A DNA stretch of 64,000 bases from an uncultured Desulfobulbaceae bacterium (GCA_937910875.1 CALENA010000151.1:1-64000); one strand, 5' to 3'. Numbered from the stretch's first letter, positions 53,543-63,544 are shown. Made by a program: numbers and translations. The notes: a model not told the origin generated them from the sequence alone.

Positions 53543-54645
53543 ATGGCTCGATTGAGGGCAGATGGAGAATAGTTATAATAGGCAGCGCAGGTTCCTTCAC
53601 TGGAGACCATGCAGGGGCCAATCGGGGTTGCGGGGGTACAGCGCAGGCCAAAGAGCGGACATGCAGGGGGGCGGGCCCGGCCCTGAAGAATCCGGCCACA
53701 GAGACAGCCCCGAACCTCTTCTGCCAAGGGCACTTCGACTGCCAGAGCTTCCTGGGCATCGTGGGCCCGATAGGGGGTGCGCAACTGAAGGCCACTGCCG
53801 GGAATAACACCCAGACCCCGCCACTCCATGTCCACCGGCTCAAAGACCTCAGCCACCAGGGCCTGGGCCTGACAATTACCGGCCCGACTGACCACCCGGG
53901 TATAGGCATTCTCAACCTCGGCCCGGCCCTCTTCAAACTGACGGACCAGAAGGAGCAGGGCCTGGAGGATATCAACCGGTTCAAAGCCACCGACCACGCA
54001 GGGCAGGTGATAACGATCGACCAATGGCCTGTAGGCATCCGACCCGATGATGGCACTCACATGACCGGGACAGAGGAGGCCGTCAATGGTCTGGGCCGGA
54101 TCACCAAAGAGGGCCATGAGTGGTGGCGGCATCAATTTCTGGGTGACAAAGACAAAAAAATTATTCAGCCCCTCTTCCTGAGCCAGACGGACAGTGGCTG
54201 CAACACCCGGGGTGGTGGTCTCAAATCCGACCCCGAGAAATACCACGGTTTGAGCGGGATGGCTGCGGGCCAGAGCCAGCCCGTCCATGGGTGAATAGAC
54301 CACCTCGATCCGGGCGCCCTGAGAACGGGCATGGGCCAGGGAGGTCCCGTCGCTGCCCGGGACCCGGACCAGATCGCCAAAGGTAGCCAGAATCACTCCC
54401 GGGCGACCGGCCAGGCTGAGAAAGGCATCGACATGGGCGGCCGAGGTCACACAGACCGGGCAACCAGGCCCGGAGACCAGCTCCAGCCCCTCGGGCAGAA
54501 GTGAGCGCAGACCAGTGCGGAAAACGGCCATGGTGTGGGTGCCGCAGACCTCCATGATCCGCCGAGGCCGGGTCATGGTCCGGTCCAGGGCTGCGGCCAG
54601 ATCACGGGCCAGGGCCTGATCACGGAACTCATCGACATATTTCAT
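53539..54645 (-). CDS. hypD: Hydrogenase maturation factor HypD
   Basis: This 368-residue iron-sulfur protein has the conserved CGTHTMAVFRTGL, SGPGCPVCVT and GFETTTPGVAATV motifs, plus C-terminal cysteines (RGCLCGRILQG, CPLFGLRCTP) for the 4Fe-4S cluster. It scaffolds Fe(CN)2CO assembly with HypC. Starts and stops overlap its neighbours by 4 bp on both sides, so translation is coupled. Confidence 0.97.
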   Translation of the reverse strand: MKYVDEFRDQALARDLAAALDRTMTRPRRIMEVCGTHTMAVFRTGLRSLLPEGLELVSGPGCPVCVTSAAHVDAFLSLAGRPGVILATFGDLVRVPGSDGTSLAHARSQGARIEVVYSPMDGLALARSHPAQTVVFLGVGFETTTPGVAATVRLAQEEGLNNFFVFVTQKLMPPPLMALFGDPAQTIDGLLCPGHVSAIIGSDAYRPLVDRYHLPCVVGGFEPVDILQALLLLVRQFEEGRAEVENAYTRVVSRAGNCQAQALVAEVFEPVDMEWRGLGVIPGSGLQLRTPYRAHDAQEALAVEVPLAEEVRGCLCGRILQGRARPPACPLFGLRCTPATPIGPCMVSSEGTCAAYYNYSPSALNRAI

Positions 54646-54890
54646 GAAAAACGCTTTTCCTCCTGGCGATCCAGGCCATCGGCCATCTCCCGCATCAGCC
54701 GGAGATTTGTTGCCGCCTCTTCCGGTTCCAGGGTATGGATGGCAAACCCGGCATGGATGATCACATAATCGCCCACCAGCGGCCGCCGGTCCACAATATC
54801 CAGCCGAACCTCCCGCTGAATGCCCTCCAGTTCAACCAGGGCGGCCCAATCACTGATTTCACACACCCGCATCGGTACGGCCAGACACAT
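54642..54890 (-). CDS. hypC: Hydrogenase maturation chaperone HypC
   Basis: This 82-residue protein begins MCLAVPMRV; Cys2 holds the Fe(CN)2CO unit. DIVDRRPLVGDYVIIHAGFAI is the OB-fold core. It shuttles iron from HypD to the large subunit. It overlaps the hypF 3' end by 32 bp and the hypD start by 4 bp. Confidence 0.96.
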   Translation of the reverse strand: MCLAVPMRVCEISDWAALVELEGIQREVRLDIVDRRPLVGDYVIIHAGFAIHTLEPEEAATNLRLMREMADGLDRQEEKRFS

Positions 54891-57186
54891 GGCGCAACCC
54901 TCCTATGACGGCCTGGCCCAGCGAAAGCCCCCCGTCATTGACGGGAATCCGCTGGCCGGTATAGACCTGAAAATTTTCCTGCTCCAAGGCGGCAGTCAAG
55001 CCCTCCAGGAGCAGCCGGTTCTGCAGACAGCCACCCGCCAGGACCACGATCCGCTCCTGATCCCTTGGCATTCCGGCAAGCACAGCCTGCACCACACTGG
55101 CAATCAGCCATTGATGAAAGGCCAGGGCCAGCAGACCCGGGGCCATTCCACCCCGCACCTGTTCACTCAACTGACGGATCATTCCAGCAAGTCCGATCCG
55201 CAACAGGCCCTCGTCCTGACGCAGGTCCACGGGCCAGACAGGCAGTTCTTCAGCAACCACCCTGTCCTGCGCCTGCCGGGCCAGGGCCTCCAGTTCCATG
55301 GCCGCCTGACCCTCGTAATCAACAAACAGGCGCAGTCCCAGCAGGGCGGCCACCGCATCAAAGAGACGGCCACAACTCGACGTGAGCGGCGTATTCAGGC
55401 CCTGAGCAATCATGGTTTCCACCACCCGCAGCTGGTCGTTCTCGACCTGCTGCAGGGCCGGAACCAAGGCCGCATCCATACCGCCGGGGCCAAAGGCATG
55501 GATCAGCGCGGCCAGTCCCATGCGCCAGGGCGCGGTCACTGCCGCATCACCACCGGGCAGGGACAGCAGATCAAAACTGGCCAGCCGCTGATAGTCACCA
55601 GGATTGGTCAAAAGAATTTCACCACCCCAGATGGTTTTGTCCGGCCCATACCCGGTGCCGTCCAGGGCCACGCCCACAACTGTCCGATCCAGGCCATGTT
55701 CGGCCATGACCGCCACCACATGGGCATGATGATGCTGCACCCGGTACAGCGGCAGACCCAAGTCCTGACCATAACGACTGCTCAGATAGTCGGGATGGAG
55801 ATCACAGACCACACACTCAGGCTCGATCCTGAGCAGACGCTGCTGATGGGCAATGGACTCCTGATAAAAATCCAGCACCTCAAGACAGTCCAGATCGCCG
55901 ATATGCTGACTGACCTGGGCCGCCTGTCCTGCCGCCAGACAGAATGTGGATTTGAGGCCACCACCGCAGGCCAGCAGAGGCGGCAAATTCCAGGGCAGGA
56001 CCACGGGCTCCGGAACATATCCCCGGGCCCGGCGAATGAGATGCGCTCTGCCGTTCATGACCCGGACCACTGAATCATCAACCCGGTTGACGATCTCCCG
56101 GTCATGAAGAAGAAAGCCATCGGCAATTCCAGCCAGCCGCACTCTCGCCTCATCATTCCCGGCACAGATCGGCTCTCCACTGCGATTGCCGCTGGTCATC
56201 ACCAGGATCTCGGGACAGCCTGAAGTCCGGAAGAGCAATTCGTGGAGCGGCGTATAGGGCAGCATCACTCCCAATTCGCTCACTCCCGGCGCCAGGTTTG
56301 ATGCCAGGCCCCTGTCTCGTTTGCCGGGGGCCAGGACAATGGGGCGCTGCAAACCCAGGAGCAGTTCCTCACTCAAGGAATCCAGGTCACAGACCTCACG
56401 CAGGCAGGCGAGATCCACACCCATCACGGCCAGAGATTTGCTCGGCCGTTTCTTACGCCGGCGCAGACGGGTCACAGCCTCAGTGGATGCCGCATCGACT
56501 GCCAGATGGAAACCACCCAGACCGCGCAGGGCCACAATCCCGCCTGAGACCAACACCGCAACCGCGGCAGCCAGAACCTCAGGTGTTGTCAGAACAGACC
56601 CCGAGGAATCATGCCAGGACAGGGAGGGCCCACAGACCGGACAGGCATTGGGCTGGGCATGAAACCGCCGATCACAAGGGTCATCATACTCGGCCCGGCA
56701 ATCCGCGCAAAGGGGAAAGGAACGCATGGAGGTCTCGGGCCGGTCATAGGGAATGGTCGCCACGATCGAGAAGCGCGGACCGCAATTGGTGCAGTTGATG
56801 AAGGGATAGCCGTGGCGGCGGTCAGCGGGATCAAACAATTCCCGGCTGCAATCCACACACAGGGCCACATCGGGTGGGATCAGGGCCTGGGACGAACCAG
56901 TCCCGCTGCTGGTCAGAATGGAGAAATCCAGCCGGGGCTGAAGCGCCACAAAGGGGGTCTGCTGCAAAGAAAGAATCCGAGATAGGGGAGGGGCCTCGGT
57001 CGTCAGTGCCGAGACAAAGGCTTCGAGGCGCTCTTGAGGAGCTTCGGCCTGGATCAGAACCCCCTCCCCTGTATTGGTGATGGTCCCGGCGACACCCAGA
57101 CGCCGGGCCAATCGATAGACAAAGGGCCGGAAGCCCACGCCCTGGACTGTGCCCCGGACGGTGATGGCCAGCCCCTCTGCCCGCAT
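54859..57186 (-). CDS. hypF: Carbamoyltransferase HypF
   Basis: This 775-residue enzyme makes the cyanide precursor from carbamoyl phosphate. Order: acylphosphatase domain (TVRGTVQGVGFRPFVYRLA), two C2-C2 zinc fingers (CVDCSRE...CTNCGPRFS; CADCRAE...CPVCGPSLS), YrdC-like domain (GGIVALRGLGGFHLA, RRKKRPSKSLAVM) and a Kae1-like carbamoyltransferase with VQHHHAHVVAVMAEHG. The ATG at 57186 overlaps the TAA of the cytochrome b gene (TAATG). Upstream in-frame codons are not conserved. Confidence 0.97.
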   Translation of the reverse strand: MRAEGLAITVRGTVQGVGFRPFVYRLARRLGVAGTITNTGEGVLIQAEAPQERLEAFVSALTTEAPPLSRILSLQQTPFVALQPRLDFSILTSSGTGSSQALIPPDVALCVDCSRELFDPADRRHGYPFINCTNCGPRFSIVATIPYDRPETSMRSFPLCADCRAEYDDPCDRRFHAQPNACPVCGPSLSWHDSSGSVLTTPEVLAAAVAVLVSGGIVALRGLGGFHLAVDAASTEAVTRLRRRKKRPSKSLAVMGVDLACLREVCDLDSLSEELLLGLQRPIVLAPGKRDRGLASNLAPGVSELGVMLPYTPLHELLFRTSGCPEILVMTSGNRSGEPICAGNDEARVRLAGIADGFLLHDREIVNRVDDSVVRVMNGRAHLIRRARGYVPEPVVLPWNLPPLLACGGGLKSTFCLAAGQAAQVSQHIGDLDCLEVLDFYQESIAHQQRLLRIEPECVVCDLHPDYLSSRYGQDLGLPLYRVQHHHAHVVAVMAEHGLDRTVVGVALDGTGYGPDKTIWGGEILLTNPGDYQRLASFDLLSLPGGDAAVTAPWRMGLAALIHAFGPGGMDAALVPALQQVENDQLRVVETMIAQGLNTPLTSSCGRLFDAVAALLGLRLFVDYEGQAAMELEALARQAQDRVVAEELPVWPVDLRQDEGLLRIGLAGMIRQLSEQVRGGMAPGLLALAFHQWLIASVVQAVLAGMPRDQERIVVLAGGCLQNRLLLEGLTAALEQENFQVYTGQRIPVNDGGLSLGQAVIGGLRHVSGRTDAGV

Positions 57187-57830
57187 TAATGCTGGCGTTC
57201 CTTGAACTTCCGACCACTGAAGATTGACGAGATTATTCCTTCCGGTGCCTTGACTTCGTTCCAGACCACCAGATAAATATGGATCAGGGCAAAGAGCAGG
57301 AAATACCACATCAGGAGATGATGGACAAAACGGGCCTGCTGCTGACTGCCGAAGATTGCCCCGCCAAGCCCCTGCCAGAAGGCACTTTCGGCATAGCGGA
57401 GGAAAAAACCGCTGGCCACCTGAAACAGGGCAACCAGCAGAGTGAGCAGATAGGTCATCCCGGCCAGGACATTATGACCCATGCGTTCTTCCTTGTTCGG
57501 GTTCAGATACAGATAATAGAGCAGCGTTGAAAACAGGTTCCGCAGATTACGGCCAGTCACCGGCAGAAGATCCCCCAACCGCTCATAACGATTGCCGAAC
57601 AGAAGCAGATAGATCCTGACCAGAACCGCACCGCTGAACAGACAGGCGGCCAGAAAGTGCCAGTTGCGCATGGCCAGCATGGGCATAGCCGCCACGCCCT
57701 CAAGGGTGGTGCCGGTCCACGGACTGTTGATATACAGGCCCGTGACCGCCAGGGCGCTGATCGAAATGACCAGGGCCCAATGATACAACCGGAGCAAGAC
57801 GCCCCAGACACGGATGGTCTCATAACTCAT
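57186..57830 (-). CDS. hyaC: [NiFe] hydrogenase b-type cytochrome subunit
   Basis: This 214-residue protein has four hydrophobic segments of the HyaC/HydC type (RVWGVLLRLYHWALVISI, WHFLAACLFSGAVLVRIYLL, TYLLTLLVALFQVASGFFL, LLMWYFLLFALIHIYLV). Conserved His residues can ligate two hemes. It anchors the periplasmic hydrogenase and passes electrons from H2 to the quinone pool. The gene follows the large subunit by 93 bp. Confidence 0.92.
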   Translation of the reverse strand: MSYETIRVWGVLLRLYHWALVISISALAVTGLYINSPWTGTTLEGVAAMPMLAMRNWHFLAACLFSGAVLVRIYLLLFGNRYERLGDLLPVTGRNLRNLFSTLLYYLYLNPNKEERMGHNVLAGMTYLLTLLVALFQVASGFFLRYAESAFWQGLGGAIFGSQQQARFVHHLLMWYFLLFALIHIYLVVWNEVKAPEGIISSIFSGRKFKERQH

Positions 57831-57923
57831 GTCATCCTCCTTGGCCGGAGCACGGCCGTTTCAGGAGCACGCAAGGAACCAGAGCGGACAGCGACTGACT
57901 CGACACCCGCCGGCACCCCTCTT

Positions 57924-59624
57924 CTAAACCGCCTTGACCCGGATGGTCTCCCGACCCTCTGGATCAAGCAGGTGCACGGCACAGGCAATGCACGGGTCAA
58001 ACGAATGAATGGTCCGCAACACCTCCAGGGGTTTTTCGGCATCAGCAATGGGGTTCCCGACCAGCGAGGCCTCATAGGGCCCGGGCTGATCGTTCTCGTC
58101 TCGTGGTCCGGCGTTCCAGGTCGAGGGAACCACGCATTGATAATTCTTGATCTTACCATCCTGGATAACAATCCAATGTGAGAGGGCCCCTCGTGGTGCT
58201 TCGTGGAAGCCGAAACCACGCTGTTCACCCTTGGGGAAGACCGGTGGTTCAAAGATATCCAGGTCCCCGCGACCGATATTGTCCACTAAGAGCTGCCAAT
58301 GCTTGAGCGCCAGATCCGCCAGCATTGAGGCTCTAACCGCCCGGGCCACATGACGGCCCAGGGTGGAATGAAGGATTCCCGGACCGAGCTTGACTCCAGC
58401 CACCGAGCCCACCAGGGCCAACGCCTGGTCCACGTTCCTGATGATTTCAGGATGACCCTGAGCATATCCCACCAGCAGCTGGGCCAGAGGACCCACCTGC
58501 ATGGGCCGACCATTAAAGCGCGGAGCCTTGAGCCAGCTGTACCTGCCCTCCGCGTCAAACTCGCTGTAATTTGGAACCGTATCCTCTTCATAGGGGTGAC
58601 GGGTCCAGTCGCCCTTATACCAGGCACGGCTGATATTCTCGGCCACGCCATCACGAAACGCGGCATCGTTGAAACTGCTGATGGATGTCACCGTACTCAG
58701 ATCGCCATCAACAATGGTCCCGCCGGGCAGATCAAATTTGGTGGCCTTGGTGTCGAGGACCATATCCGGCACGGCCAGATAATTGGTCACCCCGGCGCCA
58801 TAGGGCAGCCAGTCGGCATACAAGGCTCCCACAGCCGCCACATCGGGCAGATAGACCTGCTGGATGAATCCTCTGACCTCTTCAGTCAATTGCTTGATCC
58901 AATAGAGACGCTCCATGTTCAGGGCCGTGGAACTGTCCGGATTGAGGGCTGTGGTTACCCCGCCCACCACCACATTCTGGATATGCGGGTTCTTGCCGGA
59001 AATAATGGCCAGGGCCTGAGAGGCCTTGCGCTGATAGTCCAGGGCCTCCAGATAATGGGCCACGGCCATCAGATTAGCCTCGGGCGGCAACTTCATGGCC
59101 GGATGGCCCCAATAGCCGTTGGCAAAGGGACCGAGCTGACCACTGTCAACGATCCCCTGGACCTGGGCCTGGACTGCCTTGAAACGCTTGGCACTGTTCC
59201 CCGGCCACTCGGACAGACTGGAGGCCAGGGCCGCTGTTTTGACCGGGTCCGCCTGCAAGGCCGAGACCACATCAACCCAGTCCAGGGCAGAAAGGACATA
59301 GAAATGAACGATATGATCCTGCAGGGCATGCAATGACATGACCAGATTCCGGAGATACTGGGCATTCATGGGGATTTCAAGGCCAAGTGCATTCTCCACG
59401 CAGCGCACAGAGGCCAAGGCGTGAACCGTGGTACAGACTCCGCAGATCCGCTGGGTAAAGGCCCAGGCGTCGCGCGGATCACGGCCCTGGAGGATAACCT
59501 CAATCCCACGCCACATCTGTCCCGAAGACCAGGCCTTGGTCACCAGGCCCTGATCGACCTCAACATCAATACGCAGATGGCCTTCAATCCGGGTAATGGG
59601 ATCTATGGTGATTCGCTGTGCCAT
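57924..59624 (-). CDS. hyaB: [NiFe] hydrogenase large subunit
   Basis: This 566-residue subunit holds the Ni-Fe site. The N-terminal L1 motif is RICGVCTTVHA and the C-terminal L2 motif is DPCIACAVH; both cysteine pairs are standard, with no selenocysteine. The final 15 residues (LLDPEGRETIRVKAV) form the tail removed by the maturation protease. The sequence fits periplasmic, membrane-bound group 1 uptake hydrogenases. It starts 3 bp after the small-subunit stop. Confidence 0.97.
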   Translation of the reverse strand: MAQRITIDPITRIEGHLRIDVEVDQGLVTKAWSSGQMWRGIEVILQGRDPRDAWAFTQRICGVCTTVHALASVRCVENALGLEIPMNAQYLRNLVMSLHALQDHIVHFYVLSALDWVDVVSALQADPVKTAALASSLSEWPGNSAKRFKAVQAQVQGIVDSGQLGPFANGYWGHPAMKLPPEANLMAVAHYLEALDYQRKASQALAIISGKNPHIQNVVVGGVTTALNPDSSTALNMERLYWIKQLTEEVRGFIQQVYLPDVAAVGALYADWLPYGAGVTNYLAVPDMVLDTKATKFDLPGGTIVDGDLSTVTSISSFNDAAFRDGVAENISRAWYKGDWTRHPYEEDTVPNYSEFDAEGRYSWLKAPRFNGRPMQVGPLAQLLVGYAQGHPEIIRNVDQALALVGSVAGVKLGPGILHSTLGRHVARAVRASMLADLALKHWQLLVDNIGRGDLDIFEPPVFPKGEQRGFGFHEAPRGALSHWIVIQDGKIKNYQCVVPSTWNAGPRDENDQPGPYEASLVGNPIADAEKPLEVLRTIHSFDPCIACAVHLLDPEGRETIRVKAV

Positions 59625-59627
59625 GGT

Positions 59628-60725
59628 TTACACCTCCTCCTCGGAACTGTTGCTGGAACATTTGCATTGAGCGATCCGTTTGACCGCCCCAACCACCGCA
59701 TGCACACCAACAGCGGCCGCGGCCAGACCCAGGACTGTTTTACCGGCACTGTCCACATTTGTCACCGGACTGCCCGGCAACTTGACCCCGGGCAATCGCT
59801 CATAAAAGGGGGTCATGGTGTCCCAGAAATTCGGTTCTGTACAACCGATACAACCATGGCCAACGCTGACCGGCCAGACATCCACATCATTGAAACGGGC
59901 TGTCGGGCAGTTGGCAAAGGTCCCCGGTCCCTTGCAGCCGACCTTGTAAAGACAGTACCCGTTGCGATGGCCGTGATCTCCAAACTGTTCAACATAACGG
60001 CCCTCGTCAAAATGGGCGCGACGCTCACAATGATCATGATTCCGGCGACCATAGGCGAAAAGCGGCCGACCGAGCTTGTCAGTGGGCGGCAGGCGTTTAA
60101 AGGTCAGATAATGGAGGACCGTGCCCATGAATGAGACCGGGTTGGGCGGGCAACCGGGAATATTGATGATCGGAGTGGTGGAGACCAGATCACGAACACC
60201 AACAGCCCCGGTGGGATTTGGGGCTGCGGCCTGCACCCCGCCATACGAGGCGCAGCTGCCAATGGCAATCACTGCGGCGGCCTTGGGAGCCACCTCGGCC
60301 AGGATCTCCATGGCCGGACGTCCACCAATCTGGCAATAAATGCCCTTATCCTTGGTGGGAATGGCCCCCTCAACCACACACAGGAATTTTCCCGCATATT
60401 GATCCAGGGTGTCGTGAAGACTCTTTTCGGCCTGATACCCGGCCGCAGCCATCACTGTCTCGTGATAATCAAGAGAGATGATCTCCAGGATCAGACGGCC
60501 GATATCCGGATGCGAGGACCGGAGCAGGGACTCGGTACAGCCGGTGCATTCCTGGAAATGGAGCCAGATCACCGGTGGCCGCTTTGCCGATGCCGCCGCC
60601 TCAACCATCCGGGGGATCATGGCCTCGGAGAGCCCCATGGCCGCAGCCACCATGGTACACCCTTTGATAAAACCACGTCGGTTCAGACTCAGGCCTAGAT
60701 TATTTCCCTTGTCACTGTCTGCCAT
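59628..60725 (-). CDS. hyaA: [NiFe] hydrogenase small subunit (Tat-exported)
   Basis: This 365-residue iron-sulfur subunit has a Tat signal (NRRGFIKGCTMVAAAMGLS). Cluster motifs are ECTGCTES, GSCASYGG, GCKGPGTFANCP and GHGCIGCTEPNFWD. A C-terminal hydrophobic helix (LGLAAAAVGVHAVVGAV) anchors it to the membrane. It exports the bound large subunit to the periplasm. It is the first gene of the leftward hydrogenase-hyp cluster; its ribosome site AAGGAGGTTACG is strong. Confidence 0.97.
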   Translation of the reverse strand: MADSDKGNNLGLSLNRRGFIKGCTMVAAAMGLSEAMIPRMVEAAASAKRPPVIWLHFQECTGCTESLLRSSHPDIGRLILEIISLDYHETVMAAAGYQAEKSLHDTLDQYAGKFLCVVEGAIPTKDKGIYCQIGGRPAMEILAEVAPKAAAVIAIGSCASYGGVQAAAPNPTGAVGVRDLVSTTPIINIPGCPPNPVSFMGTVLHYLTFKRLPPTDKLGRPLFAYGRRNHDHCERRAHFDEGRYVEQFGDHGHRNGYCLYKVGCKGPGTFANCPTARFNDVDVWPVSVGHGCIGCTEPNFWDTMTPFYERLPGVKLPGSPVTNVDSAGKTVLGLAAAAVGVHAVVGAVKRIAQCKCSSNSSEEEV

Positions 60726-61114
60726 CGTAACCTCCTTGATGAAGACTCTTCACCATCAGTATCCGAGAACACGGGGGGGCCGTAACGCTCCTCTCCATGT
60801 CCAACCAGGTCTAGCAACAGAATTCAAAAAACAAAGGCCCTTCGATCAGCCCGATTCAACAAAGCACGAACAAAAAGCCCAGATAAGATTTTTTAGGGAA
60901 AAGATTTTTTTCCCTGTTTCAATCTTATGTCCGCAAAAAGACCTTTGTCAAACGGAAATTGCCGGGAAAATCAGGACAAAAAAGAACAGAAGCAGGAGGG
61001 GCAGACAAAAGCGTTCTGAATGCGGCAGGTTAAAACAACCGCGGCGGGGCCTGAGAAAAATAAAAATTTCAGAAAAAAATGTGTAAATTGACGAAAACTC
61101 CCACGAAGTAGCAG
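60726..61114. promoter_or_regulatory. Intergenic region upstream of hydrogenase cluster
   Basis: This gap of about 390 bp must hold the hydrogenase promoter and the pcnB terminator (both minus strand). A hairpin AGGGAAAA-GATTT-TTTTCCCT lies near 60895, without the expected T-run for minus-strand termination. I saw no -24/-12 (sigma-54) site, nor a clear -35/-10 pair. Confidence 0.45.
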
Positions 61115-62536
61115 TTACCTGTTCTTCTTTTTACCATGGGATGATCGATTTTTGAGACCGAAGATGCCTTCCTGGTGCTTGCTGCTGAATGCCGGTCGTA
61201 TACCGCCGCTGGACTGCCCCCTGCGACCATGCTTATTGGATTGACGCCCCTGCTCCTCAGCAGGCACCGGCGCTCTGGCAACATCCAGAAGTTGCTCAGG
61301 GATTGACTGTTCGCCGAGAGCATCCTGCCAGCAGGCAAAAAAAAGTGAACATTTTTCAAAATAACTCTTCTTCTTCAGCCACTTGGGCCATCCGCCACTT
61401 CCATCTTGATAATGCTGGATAAAATAGGGGAGGTTGGAAAGCAGGGTCACCATCTCCTGACGAATGGAGCGGCGCAGGTTCAGCTGAACACCGATCTCCT
61501 CGTCCAAAGCCTCACGCAACTGTTTGGAAAACTGAAAGGCTGCCGCCCCTTTGAGACGCTGACCCACCAGATCAAAACGGACATTAGCCCAGGGAATCAG
61601 GAGAAAAGCAAGCAGGAAATCATTGTGGAGCGGCTGACCGCCACTCTCTTTAGCCTTCCTGGTCAGCCGATCAATGACTGCCACCACCCGGCGCAACTGC
61701 TCACAACAGGACTCATCACCACAGGCCTTCTCACACAACGTTCGCTCATAAAGAGGCAGGATATCAAATAACAGACCCGAATCCAGGGCCAGTTTCAGCC
61801 AGGTCTCAAAATAACCACCATGCAGATCCCTGAACAGTTCATCGCGCAGACGCGATGGTGGACAAAGGAGCAATTTGTGATGGTGCTCACAGATGGTCTG
61901 CCAGCTTTTCTCCTCAATCCGGAAGTTGTTGCGGGCTGCATGACGGATGGCCCTGAGCATGCGCACCGGATCATTGTTGATCCGCCGGTCCGGGTCACCA
62001 ACGATCCTGATCAAGGAATGATCAAGATCGTCAATCCCACCCACGTGATCAATGATGGTCTTGTTATCAATCTCAAAAAAGAGGGAGTTGATGGTCAGAT
62101 CACGACGCTGGGCGTCCTGGTCCAGGGTACCGAAGGTGTTGTTGGGGGCCAGGACCGCCTGGGGTCCGTCCAGGTCATGCTCGCTCAGCGAACGCAGGGT
62201 CGAGACCTCAATCACCTTGTTGTTATGAAAAAAGACCTGCACCAGACGAAAACGGCTGCCGATGGTGCGGCTGTTGCGGAACAGCTTGCGGATCTGCCCT
62301 GGCCGGGCATCTGTGCTGATGTCAAAGTCCTTGGGGACGGTCCCGAGATAGAGATCACGAACGCCCCCGCCCACCAGATAGGCGGCAAAACCGGCCTCAC
62401 CCAGACGGCGCAGAACCGTCAGGGCATCGCGGTCAATCTGCTCCAGGGTAATGGGGTGTTCAGAGGATGGAAGCACCCGAGGGAGGGAACCGGGCACTGT
62501 CTTATGGCCTGCGACCTGTTTCGGCGAATCAGTCAT
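61115..62536 (-). CDS. pcnB: Poly(A) polymerase PcnB / tRNA nucleotidyltransferase family
   Basis: This 473-residue class II nucleotidyltransferase has LVGGGVRDLYLGTVPKDFDISTDARP (the GG and DxD metal site), RRDLTINSLFFEID and RIVGDPDRRINNDPVRMLRAIRHAA. The length and basic tail (SSHGKKKNR) resemble PcnB more than CCA-adding enzymes; tRNA genes here encode CCA, which would make tRNA repair less essential. It adds 3' A tails to RNA for decay. A long open frame on the opposite strand was rejected. Confidence 0.85.
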   Translation of the reverse strand: MTDSPKQVAGHKTVPGSLPRVLPSSEHPITLEQIDRDALTVLRRLGEAGFAAYLVGGGVRDLYLGTVPKDFDISTDARPGQIRKLFRNSRTIGSRFRLVQVFFHNNKVIEVSTLRSLSEHDLDGPQAVLAPNNTFGTLDQDAQRRDLTINSLFFEIDNKTIIDHVGGIDDLDHSLIRIVGDPDRRINNDPVRMLRAIRHAARNNFRIEEKSWQTICEHHHKLLLCPPSRLRDELFRDLHGGYFETWLKLALDSGLLFDILPLYERTLCEKACGDESCCEQLRRVVAVIDRLTRKAKESGGQPLHNDFLLAFLLIPWANVRFDLVGQRLKGAAAFQFSKQLREALDEEIGVQLNLRRSIRQEMVTLLSNLPYFIQHYQDGSGGWPKWLKKKSYFEKCSLFFACWQDALGEQSIPEQLLDVARAPVPAEEQGRQSNKHGRRGQSSGGIRPAFSSKHQEGIFGLKNRSSHGKKKNR

Positions 62537-62554
62537 CTTCTGGATCGTTGTCCC

Positions 62555-63544
62555 TCAGACCGCACGGGGGGCAAAACCGTGCCCCTCTTTATAAACCGAT
62601 TCGGCCTCAGAGACGAAACGGCGGAAGATCTCGGCCACCGGCAGAATCTCCTTCATCTTGTAGGTATTGGCCCCGGCAAAGACCAGGCCATGCTCGATAT
62701 CCCCATCTCTGGCGGCCCGGAGTCGTTCGCTGATACAGTAATGGTGATCGCATTTTTTAAGACATTTATAATCACACCGCTTGGTGCTCACGTCCTCACC
62801 CGCGGCCATGGCCCGAATAAAGGGGGTATTGATGGCCCGGCCCGGCATGCCCACAGGCGAGGAGGTCAGGACGATATCCTCCTTTTTGGCGTTCAGAAAG
62901 GCCTGCTTGAAGTTGTCGTCCACATCGCATTCCTCACTCAGGACAAAACGGGAGGCAATCTGAATGCCGTCGGCACCGTACTGATCCATCATTTCAGCCA
63001 TTTCATAGCCATTGGTGATTCCACCTGCGGCAATCAGCGGGACATTCTTGACTACATCGCGGATCGCCGGGAAGATCTCACGCAGAGGCCGGTCAGTGCC
63101 AAGATGTCCACCGGCCTCGGTGGCCTCGACAATCACTGCCGCGGCGCCGAGACGTTCGGCCAACTTGGCCATACCCGGCGTGGAGACGATCATGATGATG
63201 GGGGTGTTGTGCTCGCGCCCCAGTTTAAAGATATCCCGGGAAAAACCAGCACCGGTGATAATCAGATCTACCCCAACTTCCATGGCAGCCATGACGGTGT
63301 TGTAGAAATTTTTCATGGCGTACATGATATTCACGCCAACAACTCCCGTTGTGTTTGCCTTGGCCTTGAGGATATCGGCTTTCAGCTCTTCCACAGGAAT
63401 CGCAGAGCCGCCAATGACTCCAATACCGCCGCAATTGGCAACGGGTGCAGCCAATGCCGCCGTGGATACACGAATGGACATGCCGCCCTGAATCAAGGGG
63501 ATAGGAGCGGTCAGACCTGCAATTTTTAACGGCGGCAATTTCAT
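62555..63544 (-). CDS. Nitronate monooxygenase-like flavoprotein (NPD family)
   Basis: This 329-residue TIM-barrel FMN protein starts with PLIQGGMSIRVSTAALAAPV and contains EATEAGGHLGTD, whose His is the usual catalytic base, and AAGGITNGYEMAEMM. A cysteine cluster CDYKCLKKCDHHYC (about residues 235-248) occurs in the anaerobic subgroup and may bind metal. Relatives include nitronate monooxygenase and FabK; the substrate here is open. It precedes pcnB by 18 bp on the same strand. Confidence 0.82.
   Translation of the reverse strand: MKLPPLKIAGLTAPIPLIQGGMSIRVSTAALAAPVANCGGIGVIGGSAIPVEELKADILKAKANTTGVVGVNIMYAMKNFYNTVMAAMEVGVDLIITGAGFSRDIFKLGREHNTPIIMIVSTPGMAKLAERLGAAAVIVEATEAGGHLGTDRPLREIFPAIRDVVKNVPLIAAGGITNGYEMAEMMDQYGADGIQIASRFVLSEECDVDDNFKQAFLNAKKEDIVLTSSPVGMPGRAINTPFIRAMAAGEDVSTKRCDYKCLKKCDHHYCISERLRAARDGDIEHGLVFAGANTYKMKEILPVAEIFRRFVSEAESVYKEGHGFAPRAV

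Noticed and set aside
54820-56073. Plus-strand open frame opposite hypF
   Set aside because: It has shadow composition rich in His, Gln and Gly, and is antisense to a clear HypF.
61820-63529. Plus-strand open frame of about 570 codons opposite pcnB and the nitronate monooxygenase-like gene
   Set aside because: It spans two real genes and their intergenic gap on the other strand, with no recognisable domain.
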